Assembly: GCF_001427585.1 (NCBI RefSeq) | Contig: NZ_LMGY01000012.1 | Coordinates: 246,001 to 310,000, forward strand | From: Pseudoxanthomonas sp. Root630 | GTDB taxonomy: Bacteria > Pseudomonadota > Gammaproteobacteria > Xanthomonadales > Xanthomonadaceae | Direction of reading: 5' to 3' | DNA: 64,000 nucleotides | Shown here: positions 19,601-29,103 of the stretch, piece after piece | Numbering within the stretch: the first letter of the stretch is position 1 | How the letters are laid out: each line of letters begins with the position of its first letter | Made by a program: the position numbers and the translations under genes | The notes under the pieces: generated by a model | Told to the model about the DNA's origin: nothing | Database searches by the model: none | The model's input: the letters and a program-made list of their open reading frames with translations, nothing else

Positions 19601-19873
19601 CATGACCGCTGGCACGCGATCATCGACGCGACCGTGCGCCGCTTCCGCCCCATCGTGCTGACGGCCTTGGCGGCCGTGCTGGCGATGATCCCGCTTTCGC
19701 GCAGTGCGTTCTTCGGCCCGATGGCGGTGGCGATCATGGGCGGCCTGACCGTGGCGACCGTGCTGACGCTGTTCTTCTTGCCCGCGCTGTACGCGGCGTG
19801 GTTCAAGGTGAAGCCGCGCCACGATGACGCGCCGGCGTCCGCAACGTCGAACGAGCCGCAGCGAGCGGGCTAG
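16667..19873 (+). CDS. RND-family efflux pump, inner-membrane permease
   Basis: A 1068-residue AcrB/MdtB-class transporter with twelve predicted membrane helices in two repeats. Visible landmarks are FNLSEWALTNRSLVLFGMILLGIIG at the N-terminus, GATAEEVSQQVTERVE in the porter domain, and the transmembrane helix 4 block ALVLALGLLVDDAIIAVEMM, whose paired aspartates carry proton relay. The second-half GTIALAGMIMRNSVILVDQID and FRPIVLTALAAVLAMIPLS blocks are also present. The adaptor lies four bases upstream and tetR is divergent, so this is a regulated tripartite pump. The spectrum (drug, solvent, metabolite) is not evident; the absence of heavy-metal signatures argues against a CzcA type. Confidence 0.95.
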   Translation: MRRFNLSEWALTNRSLVLFGMILLGIIGAWSYKHLGQSEDPPFTFKAMVVRTVWPGATAEEVSQQVTERVEKALMTTGNYEFIRSYSRPGESQVIFMARDSMKSKEIPDLWYQVRKKVGDVRATLPSGVVGPFFNDEFGDTFGNIYALTGEGFDYAVMKDYADRIQLELQRVDDVGKVELVGLQDEKVWIELSNTKLATLGIPLSAVQQALEEQNAMTPAGFFETASDRVQLRVSGEFDSVDEIREFPIRAGGRTVKLGDIAEIKRGFADPAAPRMRFMGQPGIGIAVAMKDGGDILKLGATLEAEFQRLQKTLPLGMELRKVSDQPAAVEDSVGEFVRVLAEAVIIVLLVSFFSLGLRTGLVVAVSIPLVLAMTFAVMHYFGIGLHKISLGALVLALGLLVDDAIIAVEMMAIKMEQGFDRLKAASFAYESTAFPMLTGTLVTAAGFLPIATAASSTGEYTRSLFQVVTIALVVSWIAAVLFIPYLGDKMLPDLGNPQPPKPGSLAARWHGFRARLADRWPQYAMVLAPKAHDAHDHNPYHTPFYQRFRGWLEFCLRHRWLVIGVTVAAFVASLALFRFVPQQFFPDSVRPELMVDLELAEGSSLKSTDAQARKLEKLLAAREGVQNYVSYIGTGSPRFYLPLDQQLPQANFSQFVVLTEDIESREATRHWLIDEVAPQFPELQFRVTRLENGPPVGYPVQFRVSGEHIDRVQALARQVAEKVRANPHVTNVNLDWSEPSKIVRLEIDQDRARALGVSTSQVSHFLSGSLSGLSVSTYREGNELVEILLRGPDDERARLDLLGSLAVPTSNGGSVPLSQVANLEYAFEDGIIWHRDRLPTVTVRADLNSDDVTPPTVVQQILPTLDEVRTQLPQGYLLETGGTVEDSGRGQKSIAAGMPLFLLVVTTLLMLQLRSFSRVSLVLLTAPLGLIGVTLALLVFRVPFGFVAMLGTIALAGMIMRNSVILVDQIDQDIRAGHDRWHAIIDATVRRFRPIVLTALAAVLAMIPLSRSAFFGPMAVAIMGGLTVATVLTLFFLPALYAAWFKVKPRHDDAPASATSNEPQRAG

Positions 19874-19918
19874 GCGAACGACCGTGCGTCATCGGGCCTG
19901 GCGCGGCCCGCAGATGCC

Positions 19919-19976
19919 AGACCGGGTGCACGTGAACGACGCGCACCCGGTCTATCTCTCTCCCATGGAGAGAGAT
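19919..19976. terminator. Pair of hairpins between the convergent RND pump and leuB genes
   Basis: First hairpin: 11-bp stem AGACCGGGTGC (19919-19929) with GCACCCGGTCT (19943-19953). Second hairpin: ATCTCTCTCC (19954-19963) with GGAGAGAGAT (19967-19976) and a 3-base loop. They fill the 107-base gap between two convergent genes and probably end transcription in both directions, although a T-run is lacking. Confidence 0.6.
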
Positions 19977-19980
19977 GCGC

Positions 19981-21069
19981 TCAGTCGCGCAGATCCGCCA
20001 CGTAGCAGTGCGCCTGCATCTGTTCGATCACCGCTTGTGCCGCCGCCTGCGTGGAGACGCCGCGGCCGCCGGTGGCGAGGTCGTTGGTGAAGACCTGGGC
20101 GTTCAGCGCCGCATCCACCGCGCGGTCGATGCAGTCGGCCTCCTCATGCAATCCCAGTGAATGGCGCAGCAGCAGGGCGCAGCTGAGGATGGTCGCATAG
20201 GGATTGGCGATGCCCTTGCCGGCGATGTCCGGCGCGGAGCCGTGGATGGGCTCGTACAGCCCGACCTTGCCGTCGCCCAGCGAGGCGGACGGTAGCAGGC
20301 CCAGCGAGCCGGCCAGCATCGAGGCTTCGTCGGTCAGGATGTCGCCGAACATGTTCTCGGTGACGATCACGTCGTACTCGCGTGGTTTGGCCAGCAGGTG
20401 CATCGCCATCGAGTCGACCAGCTGGTGCTCCAGCTTCACGTCGGGGAATTCGTCGCGCCCGATCCGCGAGGCGACGTCGCGCCACAGGCGCGAGGTTTCC
20501 AGCACGTTGGCCTTGTCCACCGACACCAGGTAGCTGCGGCGCTGGCGCGCCAGTTTGAACGCGCTGCGCACGACGCGTTCGATCTCGGTGACCGAATAGC
20601 TGCACAGGTCGCTGGCGCCGCGCGCATCGCGGGTCTTCTCGCCGAAGTAGATGCCGCCGGTGAGTTCGCGCACGACCACGATGTCCACGCCGGTGAGCAG
20701 GTGCGGCTTGATCGGCGATGCGTTCAGTGCGGCCGGATGCGGGCGCACCGGGCGCAGGTTGGCGAACAGGCCCAGGCCTTTGCGCAGCGCCAGCAGGCCC
20801 TGCTCGGGGCGCACCTTCGCGTTCGGATCCGACCACTTCGGTCCGCCGACCGCGCCCAGCAGCACGGCGTTCGCCTGCTGGCAGCCCTGCAGCGTCGCCT
20901 GCGGCAGCGGTTCGCCGTGGCGGTCGATGGCGATGCCGCCGATGTCGTACTCGTGGAAATCGAAGGTGTGGCCGTGGCGGCGCGCCAGCGTGCGCAGCAC
21001 GGTGACGGCGGCGGCGGTGACTTCGGGGCCGATGCCGTCCCCGGGCAGTACGGCGATGTCAGCGTGCAT
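19981..21069 (-). CDS. leuB: LeuB, 3-isopropylmalate dehydrogenase
   Basis: A 362-residue enzyme that oxidises and decarboxylates 3-isopropylmalate with NAD+ to give 2-ketoisocaproate in leucine synthesis. Signature regions are [11 protein letters not shown] near the start, [41 protein letters not shown], and the metal/cofactor segment [28 protein letters not shown] followed by [18 protein letters not shown]. It is the last gene of the branched-chain run and overlaps leuD by 11 bases. Confidence 0.97.
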   Translation of the reverse strand: MHADIAVLPGDGIGPEVTAAAVTVLRTLARRHGHTFDFHEYDIGGIAIDRHGEPLPQATLQGCQQANAVLLGAVGGPKWSDPNAKVRPEQGLLALRKGLGLFANLRPVRPHPAALNASPIKPHLLTGVDIVVVRELTGGIYFGEKTRDARGASDLCSYSVTEIERVVRSAFKLARQRRSYLVSVDKANVLETSRLWRDVASRIGRDEFPDVKLEHQLVDSMAMHLLAKPREYDVIVTENMFGDILTDEASMLAGSLGLLPSASLGDGKVGLYEPIHGSAPDIAGKGIANPYATILSCALLLRHSLGLHEEADCIDRAVDAALNAQVFTNDLATGGRGVSTQAAAQAVIEQMQAHCYVADLRD

Positions 21070-21640
21070 GGCGGGTGGCCTCGTAGCGTTCGATGTCGGT
21101 GTGGCGGGCCAGCAGGTAGCCCATTTCGTCCACGCCTTCCAGCAGGCAGGTCTGCGCGAAGGCGTCCAGCGGGAAGCCGAAGACCGAGCCGTCGGGCGCG
21201 CGGAGTTCGCGTGCGGCGACATCGATGGTCAGTTCGTCGTCCGGCCGTTCCATCAGCGACTGCACGATTTCCTCGGGCAGTACGATGGGCAGCAGGCCAT
21301 TCTTCAGGCTGTTGTTGCGGAAGATGTCGGCGATCTCGCTGCTGACGATGGCACGCAGGCCCAGGTCGGTGAGCGCCCAGGGGGCGTGCTCGCGCGAGGA
21401 GCCGCAGCCGAAGTTGCGGCCGGCGAGCAGGATGCTGCGACCGGTGTTCTCGGGCTGGTTGAACGGGAACGCCGGGTTCGGCGACCCATCGGCCTGCCAG
21501 CGCCAGTCGTTGAAGGCGTTCTTGCCCAGGCCGGCGCGCTCGGTCGTGGAGAGGAAGCGCGCGGGAATGATCTGGTCGGTATCGATGTTGGTCTGCGCCA
21601 ACACCACGCTCTTCGAGCGCACCTCACGGAGTGCGGCCAT
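21059..21640 (-). CDS. leuD: LeuD, 3-isopropylmalate dehydratase small subunit
   Basis: A 193-residue small (swivelling) subunit of isopropylmalate isomerase, with [13 protein letters not shown] and the substrate-recognition segment [20 protein letters not shown]. It partners LeuC to isomerise 2- to 3-isopropylmalate. The ATG at 21640 shares one base with the leuC stop (TGATG); a GTG one codon earlier is possible. leuB starts within its last codons. Its length is normal. Confidence 0.96.
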   Translation of the reverse strand: MAALREVRSKSVVLAQTNIDTDQIIPARFLSTTERAGLGKNAFNDWRWQADGSPNPAFPFNQPENTGRSILLAGRNFGCGSSREHAPWALTDLGLRAIVSSEIADIFRNNSLKNGLLPIVLPEEIVQSLMERPDDELTIDVAARELRAPDGSVFGFPLDAFAQTCLLEGVDEMGYLLARHTDIERYEATRHAR

Positions 21641-23061
21641 CACGCCACCTCCTTGTGTGCGTCGAACAGTTCACGCGGGTCGCTGACACGTCCGTTCACC
21701 GCGGCCCAGGCGGCCGTCAGCGGCGACGCCAGCAGCGTGCGTGCGCCGGGCCCCTGGCGACCTTCGAAATTGCGGTTGCTGGTGCTCACGGCCAGCTGGC
21801 CGGGCGCGACCAGGTCGCCGTTCATCGCGATGCACATCGAGCAACCCGGCTCGCGCCACTCGGCGCCCGCTTCACGCACGATGCGGTCGATGCCCTCGGC
21901 TTCGGCCTCGCGCTTGACGATCTCCGAGCCGGGCACGACCAGCATGCGCACGCCTGCCGCGACCTTGCGGCCACGCAGCACCTGGGCGACTTCCCGCATG
22001 TCGCGCAGGCGGCCGTTGGTGCACGAACCGACGAATACGACGTCCACCGGCGTGCCCGCCACCGCCTGCCCGGCGCTCAGGCGCATGTAGTCCAGGCCCT
22101 TCTGGTCCGCCGCATCGGCGGGCGCCGGAATGGGCGCATCCACCGCGATCGCGGTGCCGGGATGGGTGCCCCAGGTCAGGGTGGGTCGGATGTCGGCGGC
22201 ATCGACCCGCACGTCGGCGTCGAACACCGCGCCTTCGTCGCTGCGCAGCGTCTTCCAGTAGGCGACGGCGCTATCGAAGGCGTCGCCCTTCGGTCCGCGC
22301 GGCGTCTTCGCCACCCAGTCGAACGTGGTCTGGTCGGGCGCGACCATGCCGGCACGCGCGCCGGCTTCGATGGACATGTTGCACAGGGTCATGCGCTGCT
22401 CCATGTCCAGCGCCTCGATCGCGCTGCCGCGGAACTCGAGTACGTGGCCGGTGCCGCCGTTGACGCCGATCACGCCGATCACGTGCAGCACGATGTCCTT
22501 CGCGCCGACGCCGGGCGCGAGCGCGCCGTCGACGGTGATGGCCATCGTCTTCGGCCGGCGCTGCAGCAGGCATTGCGTGGCCAGCACATGGCCGACTTCG
22601 CTGGTGCCGATGCCGAAGGCCAGCGAACCGAACGCGCCATGCGTGCTGGTGTGGCTGTCGCCGCAGACGATGGTCATGCCGGGCAGGGTGAAGCCCTGCT
22701 CGGGCGCGATGACGTGGACGATGCCGCGGTTCGGCGAGGCCATGTCGAACAGCTCGATGCCGTGCTCGATGCAATTGCGCGCCAGCGTTTCCACCTGGGT
22801 TTCGGCCGCTTTCGTGTAGTACGGCAGCTTGCCGTCGGCACCGGCGGGCAGGGTAGGGGTGGAATGGTCCATCGTCGCCTTGGTGCGATCCGGGCGGCGC
22901 GGCGACAGGCCGCGCGCCTTGAGCTCGGTGAAGGCCTGCGGCGAGGTGACCTCGTGGATCAGGTGCAGGTCGATGTAGAGCACGGCGGGGGCCGCGTCGG
23001 TCTCGGGGACGACGACGTGGGCTTCCCAGAGTTTGTCGAACAGGGTGCGTGGCGCGGTCAT
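21640..23061 (-). CDS. leuC: LeuC, 3-isopropylmalate dehydratase large subunit
   Basis: A 473-residue aconitase-family protein that holds the 4Fe-4S cluster. Cluster cysteines are visible in [14 protein letters not shown] and EPGCSMC, and the active-site [14 protein letters not shown] type sequence appears as [28 protein letters not shown] 23061 is the only good start. It is separated from leuA by 177 bases that contain a palindromic repeat rather than the overlaps seen at most other junctions of this run. Confidence 0.97.
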   Translation of the reverse strand: MTAPRTLFDKLWEAHVVVPETDAAPAVLYIDLHLIHEVTSPQAFTELKARGLSPRRPDRTKATMDHSTPTLPAGADGKLPYYTKAAETQVETLARNCIEHGIELFDMASPNRGIVHVIAPEQGFTLPGMTIVCGDSHTSTHGAFGSLAFGIGTSEVGHVLATQCLLQRRPKTMAITVDGALAPGVGAKDIVLHVIGVIGVNGGTGHVLEFRGSAIEALDMEQRMTLCNMSIEAGARAGMVAPDQTTFDWVAKTPRGPKGDAFDSAVAYWKTLRSDEGAVFDADVRVDAADIRPTLTWGTHPGTAIAVDAPIPAPADAADQKGLDYMRLSAGQAVAGTPVDVVFVGSCTNGRLRDMREVAQVLRGRKVAAGVRMLVVPGSEIVKREAEAEGIDRIVREAGAEWREPGCSMCIAMNGDLVAPGQLAVSTSNRNFEGRQGPGARTLLASPLTAAWAAVNGRVSDPRELFDAHKEVA

Positions 23062-23123
23062 GCGGGGTTTCCAGCGATGCGTTTCATGGTGTGTCGGTCA
23101 GAGCGGTCCATCTCGTCTCTCGT

Positions 23124-23228
23124 CGTCATCCCGGCGAAAGCCGGGATCCATGTTGCTATTGCTCTTCTCGAACTCGACGAACAGACAAAGCAGAAGCGCA
23201 ATGGATTCCGGCTTTCGCCGGAATGACG
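23124..23228. repeat. Inverted pair of 26-bp palindromic repeats between leuA and leuC
   Basis: CGTCATCCCGGCGAAAGCCG plus GGATCC at 23124-23149 and its near-exact reverse complement at 23203-23228. Each unit is itself palindromic (CCGGCGAAAGCCGG). This is a repeat type found in many proteobacterial intergenic regions. It lies inside the leucine gene run, where its RNA could fold into strong stem-loops, and fills most of the 177-base gap. Confidence 0.85.
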
Positions 23229-23238
23229 GATCGCGACG

Positions 23239-24792
23239 TCAGGCCGCCGCCGCCTCCTGCTGTTCGATGCGGCGTTGCCGCAGCAGCCGGTTGGCGACGT
23301 CCAGCCAGGCCAGCGCGCTGGCCTCGATGATGTCCTTGCTGGTGCCGGTGCCCTCGTACTCCTCGCCCTCGCAACGCACCGACAGGCTGGCCTCGCCACG
23401 CGCGTCGGCGCCGATGCCGACGCTGTGCACCTGGTAGCTCTCCAGCTGCAGCTGCACGCCGGTGGCGGCCGCCAGCGCACTGAACAGCGCATCGACCGGT
23501 CCGTTGCCCTGCGCGGTCTCGGAGACGCGGTTGCCGTCCGGATCGGACAGTTCGACCAGTGCGTTGGCACGGCTGCCGACGTCGCTGATCGTCATCGAGG
23601 CCAGACGGTAACCGTCGCTGACCGCGGCATCCTGCATCAGTGCCTGCAGGTCGGCATCGCCGACCACGCGCTGCTTCTCGCATAGTGTCTTGAACTGCTC
23701 GAACACCAGCTTCAGTTCGTCCTCTTCCAGCCAGTAGCCCAGTGCACGCAGGCGCTGTTCGACCGCGGCGCGGCCGCTGTGGCGGCCCAGCACCATCTGC
23801 GACGACGGCCAACCCACGTCCTGCGGTTGCATGATCTCGTAGGTGCCGCGATGGCGCAGCATGCCGTGCTGGTGGATGCCGGATTCGTGGGCGAACGCAT
23901 TGGCGCCGACGATGGCCTTGTTCCGCTGGACCGGCATGCCGACCAGGCGCGACAACAGCTGGGAGGTCGGGACGATGCGACGCGTATCGACGCGCGTGTC
24001 CAGGTTGTAGAAGGCGTTGCGTACCTTCAGTGCCATCACCAGCTCCTCGATGGCGCAGTTGCCCGCGCGCTCGCCGATGCCGTTGATCGAGCCTTCCACC
24101 TGGCGTGCGCCACCCTCGATGGCCGCCAGCGAGTTCGCGACCGCCAGGCCCAGGTCGTTGTGGCAGTGGGCGCTGAAGACCACCTTGTCGGCGCCCGGTA
24201 CGCGGGCGATCGCGCGTTCGAACATGCCGCGGATCTCTTCCGGCGTGGTGAAGCCTACCGTGTCCGGCAGGTTGATCGTGGTCGCGCCGGCGGAGATGGC
24301 CGCGGCGATCGCCTCGTGCAGGAAGTCCTCTTCGGTGCGTGTGGCGTCCTCGGCCGAGAACTCGATCTCGTCGATATGGCTCCGCGCCATGCGCACGTGC
24401 TTGTCGATCGATTCCAGCACCTGTTCGCGGCTCATGCGCAGCTTGTGCTCGCGATGCAGCGGACTGGTGGACAGGAACAGGTGCAGGCGTGGCTTCGCGG
24501 CGGCGGTCACGGTGCGCAGCGAGGTCTCGATGTCCGTGGCCAGGCAGCGCGACAGCACGACGAGCGTGGTCTCGCGCAACTCGCGGGCGATCAGCGCATG
24601 CGCTTCGCGGTCGGACTGCGAGCTGGCGGGGAAGCCGGTCTCGATCGCGTCCACGCCCAGTTCGGCCAGGCCGCGCGCCATGACCAGCTTCTGCTGCGGC
24701 GTCATGCTGCAGCCGGGGGATTGCTCGCCATCGCGCAACGTCGTGTCGAAGATGCGGATCTGCGTCGGGGAGGGATGGGTTGGCGTGTTCAC
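23239..24792 (-). CDS. leuA: LeuA, 2-isopropylmalate synthase
   Basis: A 517-residue enzyme that condenses acetyl-CoA with 2-ketoisovalerate, the first committed step of leucine synthesis. The TIM-barrel catalytic domain shows [13 protein letters not shown] (15-27), the metal site [22 protein letters not shown], and [11 protein letters not shown]. The C-terminal regulatory domain is complete (from about residue 390: [43 protein letters not shown]), so leucine feedback inhibition is expected. It overlaps ilvA by four bases. Confidence 0.97.
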   Translation of the reverse strand: MNTPTHPSPTQIRIFDTTLRDGEQSPGCSMTPQQKLVMARGLAELGVDAIETGFPASSQSDREAHALIARELRETTLVVLSRCLATDIETSLRTVTAAAKPRLHLFLSTSPLHREHKLRMSREQVLESIDKHVRMARSHIDEIEFSAEDATRTEEDFLHEAIAAAISAGATTINLPDTVGFTTPEEIRGMFERAIARVPGADKVVFSAHCHNDLGLAVANSLAAIEGGARQVEGSINGIGERAGNCAIEELVMALKVRNAFYNLDTRVDTRRIVPTSQLLSRLVGMPVQRNKAIVGANAFAHESGIHQHGMLRHRGTYEIMQPQDVGWPSSQMVLGRHSGRAAVEQRLRALGYWLEEDELKLVFEQFKTLCEKQRVVGDADLQALMQDAAVSDGYRLASMTISDVGSRANALVELSDPDGNRVSETAQGNGPVDALFSALAAATGVQLQLESYQVHSVGIGADARGEASLSVRCEGEEYEGTGTSKDIIEASALAWLDVANRLLRQRRIEQQEAAAA

Positions 24793-25922
24793 CAGATGGG
24801 TTCCTCGTGTACTTCTCTTTCCATGGCGGGCGCATCCAAGCGGCGCGCACCGGTCTTTGCAGGGGAAGGGGTCGTGGCCGCGCGCGACGCGCGGCCCTTG
24901 GCAGGCGAGGGTTCGCCCTCGGGGTTGCGGCGACGCGGCTTGCGTGGCGGACGCGGGCGCACATCGGACAACAGCTGCGCCAGCACCGTGGCGTCGATGT
25001 TACCGCCGGAGACGACGGCGCACTTGCGCTTGCCGGCGACGCGGCGACCGGCGGCCAGCGCCAGCGCGCCCGCGCCTTCGGCGATCAGGTTCTCTTCCAG
25101 CGCCAGCCGCACCAGGGTTTCGCGCAGCTCGGCCTCGCGCACGGTCACCACGTCGTCCAGCAGCTGCGAGCACAGGCGGCGGGTGATGAAGCCGGGCACC
25201 TTCACCCGGACGCCATCGGCCAGCGAGGCGACCGGATCCTTCGGGGCGGTGTCGCCCTTCATCGCACGGATCATCGAATCCACGCCCTCGACCTGGGCGC
25301 CGACCACGCGCACGCCCTGCGACTTCAGCGCCAGCGCCACGCCCGAGGCCAGCCCGCCACCGCCGATCGGCACGATGACGACGTCCGGGGTGTACGGCGC
25401 GATCTCGATGCCGACCGTGCCCTGGCCGGCGATCACGTCGGGATCGTCGAAGGCGGACAGGAAGCGGTAGCCGTTCTGCTCGGCCAGCTCCTTCGCGAAG
25501 GCGAACGCCTCGTCGTAGCTGTCGCCATGCTGGCGCACGGTGGCGCCCCAGTGGGCGACCCCGGCGATCTTGGTTTCCGGTGCGCCATGCGGCATCACCG
25601 TGATGGCCTGCACGCCCAGCCGATACGCGGCCCAGGCCAGGCCCTGCGCATGGTTGCCGGCCGACGCCGCGATCACCGGGCGGCGGTCGCCGCGCTCGCG
25701 GGCGGCCAGCAACGCGTTCAACGCGCCGCGGACCTTGTAGGAGCCGGTGCGCTGCAGGTTCTCCAGCTTCAGCATCACGCCGAAGCGTTCGGCATGGTGC
25801 AGCGGCGTGGGCGGCAGGTAACGCCGCAGCCGCGCCTGCGCCGCCAGTACGTCGGCCACGGTGACGACGACGTCGCCTACGTCCGGTTCGTTGCTGGCGG
25901 GGGCGCGGCCGGCATCAGGCAT
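24789..25922 (-). CDS. ilvA: Threonine dehydratase (IlvA), short form without ACT-like regulatory domain
   Basis: A 377-residue PLP enzyme that deaminates threonine to 2-ketobutyrate, the entry step to isoleucine. The PLP lysine is K63 in TGSYKVRGA, the phosphate-binding glycine loop is GGGG at 187-190, and SAGNHAQG is present. The catalytic fold ends near residue 320. The remaining ~57 residues are rich in Arg, Pro and Lys and do not resemble the ACT-like regulatory domain of the long E. coli-type enzyme (about 514 aa). Direct isoleucine inhibition is therefore doubtful, and control may rest on the ilv attenuator. It overlaps leuA (ATGA) and a 27-codon ORF upstream. Confidence 0.92.
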   Translation of the reverse strand: MPDAGRAPASNEPDVGDVVVTVADVLAAQARLRRYLPPTPLHHAERFGVMLKLENLQRTGSYKVRGALNALLAARERGDRRPVIAASAGNHAQGLAWAAYRLGVQAITVMPHGAPETKIAGVAHWGATVRQHGDSYDEAFAFAKELAEQNGYRFLSAFDDPDVIAGQGTVGIEIAPYTPDVVIVPIGGGGLASGVALALKSQGVRVVGAQVEGVDSMIRAMKGDTAPKDPVASLADGVRVKVPGFITRRLCSQLLDDVVTVREAELRETLVRLALEENLIAEGAGALALAAGRRVAGKRKCAVVSGGNIDATVLAQLLSDVRPRPPRKPRRRNPEGEPSPAKGRASRAATTPSPAKTGARRLDAPAMEREVHEEPIW

Positions 25923-25998
25923 CGCGGCACGCGAACGGCTGATGTCGAAGAAGACGCCTCCGGACCGCGACTTCCGCGTTGGCGGGTGCGGCGTTCAT
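25915..25998 (-). CDS. Possible 27-residue ORF bridging ilvM and ilvA
   Basis: ATG at 25998 overlaps the ilvM stop (ATGA), and its own TGA at 25917-25915 falls inside the first codons of ilvA (8-base overlap). It encodes 27 residues, alanine-rich then arginine-rich. Translating it would carry ribosomes from ilvM straight to the ilvA start, so it may serve coupling rather than make a functional peptide. The evidence is limited to this neat overlap arrangement. Confidence 0.4.
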   Translation of the reverse strand: MNAAPANAEVAVRRRLLRHQPFACRDA

Positions 25999-26267
25999 GC
26001 GGCGCGGTCCTGGTGGCGGCGATCCCGGCTCAGTTCCTGCACGGCGCTGAAGGACAATTCCTCGACATCGTAGATTTTCAGAAGCTGCTGGCGCAGGGTC
26101 TCCGGCGCGCGGGTACTGTCGATCACCAGCGCCAGTGCCCAATAGCCTTCGCCGTCGTGGGTGGCATGCACCGCATGGGGCGGAAAACCACGGCGCTCGA
26201 TCATGCCCAGCACGCGCAGCAAGGCGCCCTCGGCAGGTTTGAGCTTGAGTTCAAGCCGGTAACGCAT
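25995..26267 (-). CDS. ilvM: IlvM-like acetolactate synthase small (regulatory) subunit, ACT domain
   Basis: A 90-residue ACT-domain protein ([20 protein letters not shown], then GMIERRGFPP), the size of IlvM rather than the ~165-residue IlvH/IlvN. It would bind the IlvG catalytic subunit and stabilise or regulate acetohydroxyacid synthase. ATG 26267 lies 17 bases inside the end of ilvG, so the two subunits are translationally coupled. Divergence outside the core ACT pattern makes the symbol likely but not certain. Confidence 0.86.
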   Translation of the reverse strand: MRYRLELKLKPAEGALLRVLGMIERRGFPPHAVHATHDGEGYWALALVIDSTRAPETLRQQLLKIYDVEELSFSAVQELSRDRRHQDRAA

Positions 26268-27999
26268 TCTTTTTCTCCGGGCCGTCGGCCGTGTCGGCAG
26301 GCTCGGCGGATTGTGTTGCGGGATTGGCATCCAGCATCGAGCTGTTGGCGTGGTTCGGCGGCACCAGCGGCCAGACGTTGGCCTTGATGTCGATGGTGAC
26401 GTGCAGCAGGGCGGGTCCGGGCTGGGCCAGCAGGTCGGCCAAGGCGTCCTCGACGTCGTCGCGCAGGTCGATGTGGCGAGCCGGAATGCCGAACACGCGC
26501 GCCAGCGCGGCGAAATCCGGGTTGTCGGACAGGTCGATCTCGCTGTAGCGCTCGGCGAAGAACAGTTCCTGCCACTGCCGCACCATGCCCAGCGCGCTGT
26601 TGTCGATCAGTACGATCTTCACCGGCAGCTTGCAGCGGGCGATGGTGGCCAGCTCCTGCACGTTCATCATGAAGCCGCCATCGCCGTTGACCAGGATAAC
26701 GGTGCGGTCGGGACAGGCGAACTGCGCGCCCATCGCCGCCGGCAGGCCGAAGCCCATCGTGCCCAACGCGCCGCTGGTCAGGTGATTGCGCGGATGGGTG
26801 AACTTGCAGTGCTGCGCCACCCACATCTGGTGCTGGCCCACGTCGCACGCGATGATCGCGTCCGCGGGGGCCACTTCGCTCAACCGCTTCAGCAGGCCAG
26901 GCGCATAGATGTCGCTGCCGGGCGCGTCGTAGCGGAAGCCGAAACGCTCGCGGTTGCCCACGCAGCGCTTGCGCCATTCGTCGCAGGTGCTGCGCGCGGT
27001 GCGCAGCGTCTTCAGGCTGATGGCCACATCGCCGGGAACGGCGATGTCGGCCGTGCGCAGCTTGCCGATCTCGTAGGCGTCGGCGTCCACATGCAGCACG
27101 CGGGCGAACGGCGCGAACTCGGCCAGCTTGCCGGTGGCGCGGTCGTCGAAGCGCGCACCGACCACGATCAGCAGGTCGCATTCCTGCACCGCCATGTTGG
27201 CGGCGCGGGTGCCGTGCATGCCCAGCATGCCCAGGTAATGCGGATGGTTGGCGGGCAGTGCACCCAGGCCGCGCAGCGTCAGCACGGTGGGGATCTTCGT
27301 GGCGTCGACGAACTGGCGGAACGCGTCCACCGCATCGGCGATGCCGATGCCGCCGCCACCGTAGATCACCGGCTTCTCCGCACCGGCGATCGCGGCCAGT
27401 GCGTCGGCCAGCTTCGCGCCTTCCGGTGCCGGGATCGGATCGACGCTGGCCGGGACGTGATCGGGCAGATGCGAGGCATCGCTCATCTGCACGTCTTTCG
27501 GCAGGTCGATCAGCACCGGGCCTGGACGGCCTTCGCGCGCGATGCGGAAGGCTTCGCGCACCATCTCCGGCAGGTCGTCGACGCGCCGGGCGACGAAGCT
27601 GTGCTTCACGATCGGCAACGTCAGGCCGAACACGTCCAGCTCCTGGAACGCGTCGGTGCCCATCAACGTGGTGGCGACCTGGCCGGTCAGGCAGACCATC
27701 GGCACCGAGTCCAGCATCGCATCGGCGATGCCGGTCACCAGGTTCGACGCGCCGGGGCCGGACGTGGCCACGCACACGCCCACCTTGCCGCTGGCGCGGG
27801 CGTATCCGTTCGCGGCCAGCGCCGCGCCCTGCTCGTGGCGCACCAGGATGTGCTTGAGGTTGGAGTCCACCAGCGCGTCGTAGAACGGCATGATGGTGCC
27901 GCCCGGATAGCCGAACAGCGTGTCCACGCCCTCGGCTTCCAGGGCGTGGGCCAGCCAGCGGGCGCCATTGCGTGGGGCAGTGGCCGCAGCGGCGTTCAT
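26251..27999 (-). CDS. ilvG: Acetolactate (acetohydroxyacid) synthase large subunit
   Basis: A 582-residue ThDP enzyme making acetolactate and acetohydroxybutyrate for valine, leucine and isoleucine. The N-terminal domain has [18 protein letters not shown] and the ThDP-activating glutamate in [33 protein letters not shown] is the FAD/substrate region, and [19 protein letters not shown] is the ThDP-Mg motif. A hydrophilic C-terminal tail of about 30 residues is added. The ATG at 27999 overlaps the ilvC stop (ATGA), and ilvM begins inside its 3' end. With the small IlvM-like partner this is the AHAS II-type arrangement. Confidence 0.95.
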   Translation of the reverse strand: MNAAAATAPRNGARWLAHALEAEGVDTLFGYPGGTIMPFYDALVDSNLKHILVRHEQGAALAANGYARASGKVGVCVATSGPGASNLVTGIADAMLDSVPMVCLTGQVATTLMGTDAFQELDVFGLTLPIVKHSFVARRVDDLPEMVREAFRIAREGRPGPVLIDLPKDVQMSDASHLPDHVPASVDPIPAPEGAKLADALAAIAGAEKPVIYGGGGIGIADAVDAFRQFVDATKIPTVLTLRGLGALPANHPHYLGMLGMHGTRAANMAVQECDLLIVVGARFDDRATGKLAEFAPFARVLHVDADAYEIGKLRTADIAVPGDVAISLKTLRTARSTCDEWRKRCVGNRERFGFRYDAPGSDIYAPGLLKRLSEVAPADAIIACDVGQHQMWVAQHCKFTHPRNHLTSGALGTMGFGLPAAMGAQFACPDRTVILVNGDGGFMMNVQELATIARCKLPVKIVLIDNSALGMVRQWQELFFAERYSEIDLSDNPDFAALARVFGIPARHIDLRDDVEDALADLLAQPGPALLHVTIDIKANVWPLVPPNHANSSMLDANPATQSAEPADTADGPEKKNALPA

Positions 28000-29003
28000 G
28001 CGGCGGCCTGCTCGTCTGTATCGGGTTGCGCGGCGTTGGCCTGCAGCCACACCATCTTCGCGCGCAGTTCCTTGCCGACCTTCTCGATCGGGTGGTCCTT
28101 GTCCGCCTGCTGGAACTTCTTGTAGTTCGGCAGGCCCGCGTCGTATTCGGCCTGCCAGTTGCGGGTGAAGGTGCCGTTCTGGATGTCGGTCAGCACGTCC
28201 TTCATGCGCGCCTTCACCGAGGCGTCGATGACGCGCGGGCCGCTGACGAAGTCGCCGTACTGCGCGGTCTCGGAGATGAACTCCAGCATGCGGGTGATGC
28301 CGCCTTCGTAGAACAGGTCGACGATCAGCTTCAGCTCGTGCAGGACTTCGTAGTAGGCGATTTCCGGCTGGTAGCCGGCTTCCACCAGCGTCTCGAAGCC
28401 GGCCTGCACCAGCGACGAGGCGCCGCCGCACAGCACGGCCTGTTCGCCGAACAGGTCGGTCTCGGTTTCTTCCTTGAAGGTGGTCTTGATGATGTTGGCG
28501 CGCGCACCGCCCAGGCCGCCGGCGTAGGCCAGGGCGAACTGCTCGGCCTGGCCGCTCTTGTCCTGGTGGACGGCGTAGATGCAGGGCACGCCTCGGCCGA
28601 TCTCGTATTCGCGGCGCACCAGCGCGCCCGGACCCTTCGGCGCGACCAGCACCACGTCCAGGTCGGCGCGAGGTTCGATCATGCCGAAGTGGACGTTGAG
28701 GCCGTGCGCGAACAGCAGCACGGCGCCCTGCTTCATGTTCGGCGCCAGCACGTCGGCGTAGAGCTTCTTCTGCACCATGTCCGGCGTGAGCACGGCGACC
28801 AGGTCGGCGTCCTTCACCGCATCGGCGGGCGCCTTCACCACGAAGCCGTCGGCCTGTGCCTTGGCTTCGGTCGGGCCGCCCGGGCGCAGGCCCACCGTGA
28901 CGTCGAAGCCGGAGTCACGCAGGTTCAGCGCATGCGCGCGGCCCTGGCTGCCGTAGCCGACGACGGCGATCTTGGGGTGCGGGAGAGCGTTGGCGGTGGT
29001 CAT
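27996..29003 (-). CDS. ilvC: IlvC, ketol-acid reductoisomerase (class I)
   Basis: A 335-residue NADPH- and Mg-dependent enzyme, the second common step of branched-chain synthesis. The Rossmann motif [12 protein letters not shown] starts near residue 14. [35 protein letters not shown] and the KARI C-terminal [16 protein letters not shown] and [14 protein letters not shown] helices follow. The length is that of the short class I form. ATG 29003 follows an AGGAAA ribosome binding site. It is the first structural gene after the ilv leader and attenuator. Confidence 0.97.
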   Translation of the reverse strand: MTTANALPHPKIAVVGYGSQGRAHALNLRDSGFDVTVGLRPGGPTEAKAQADGFVVKAPADAVKDADLVAVLTPDMVQKKLYADVLAPNMKQGAVLLFAHGLNVHFGMIEPRADLDVVLVAPKGPGALVRREYEIGRGVPCIYAVHQDKSGQAEQFALAYAGGLGGARANIIKTTFKEETETDLFGEQAVLCGGASSLVQAGFETLVEAGYQPEIAYYEVLHELKLIVDLFYEGGITRMLEFISETAQYGDFVSGPRVIDASVKARMKDVLTDIQNGTFTRNWQAEYDAGLPNYKKFQQADKDHPIEKVGKELRAKMVWLQANAAQPDTDEQAAA

Positions 29004-29050
29004 GGCGCGGGTTTCCTGAGGGTTGATGGGGAATCGAAGGGGCTTAAACA

Positions 29051-29082
29051 AAAAACCCCGCACTTCTCAGTGCGGGGTTTTG
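29051..29082 (-). terminator. Attenuator (Rho-independent) terminator upstream of ilvC
   Basis: A 9-bp stem (CCCCGCACT read at 29077-29069 and AGTGCGGGG at 29064-29056, minus strand) with a 4-base loop, followed by TTTTTTGTTT (29055-29046). It lies between the leader ORF and ilvC, 43 bases before the ilvC start, where an ordinary terminator would silence the operon. An 8-base segment inside the leader ORF (29127-29120, AGTGCGGG) is identical to the 3' arm and can pair with the 5' arm to form an antiterminator. Confidence 0.9.
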
Positions 29083-29103
29083 CGAATCTGGCGTTTCTGC
29101 TGC

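Noticed and set aside
16616..19822. A very long minus-strand open frame of over 1000 codons opposite the RND pump
   Set aside because: It is an antisense shadow: residues are dominated by His, Arg, Gln and Asp, with no domain, while the plus strand encodes a full RND pump.
27996..29063. Upstream ATG at 29063 as the ilvC start
   Set aside because: It would add 20 residues overlapping the attenuator terminator; ATG 29003 has an AGGAAA site and matches the family N-terminus.
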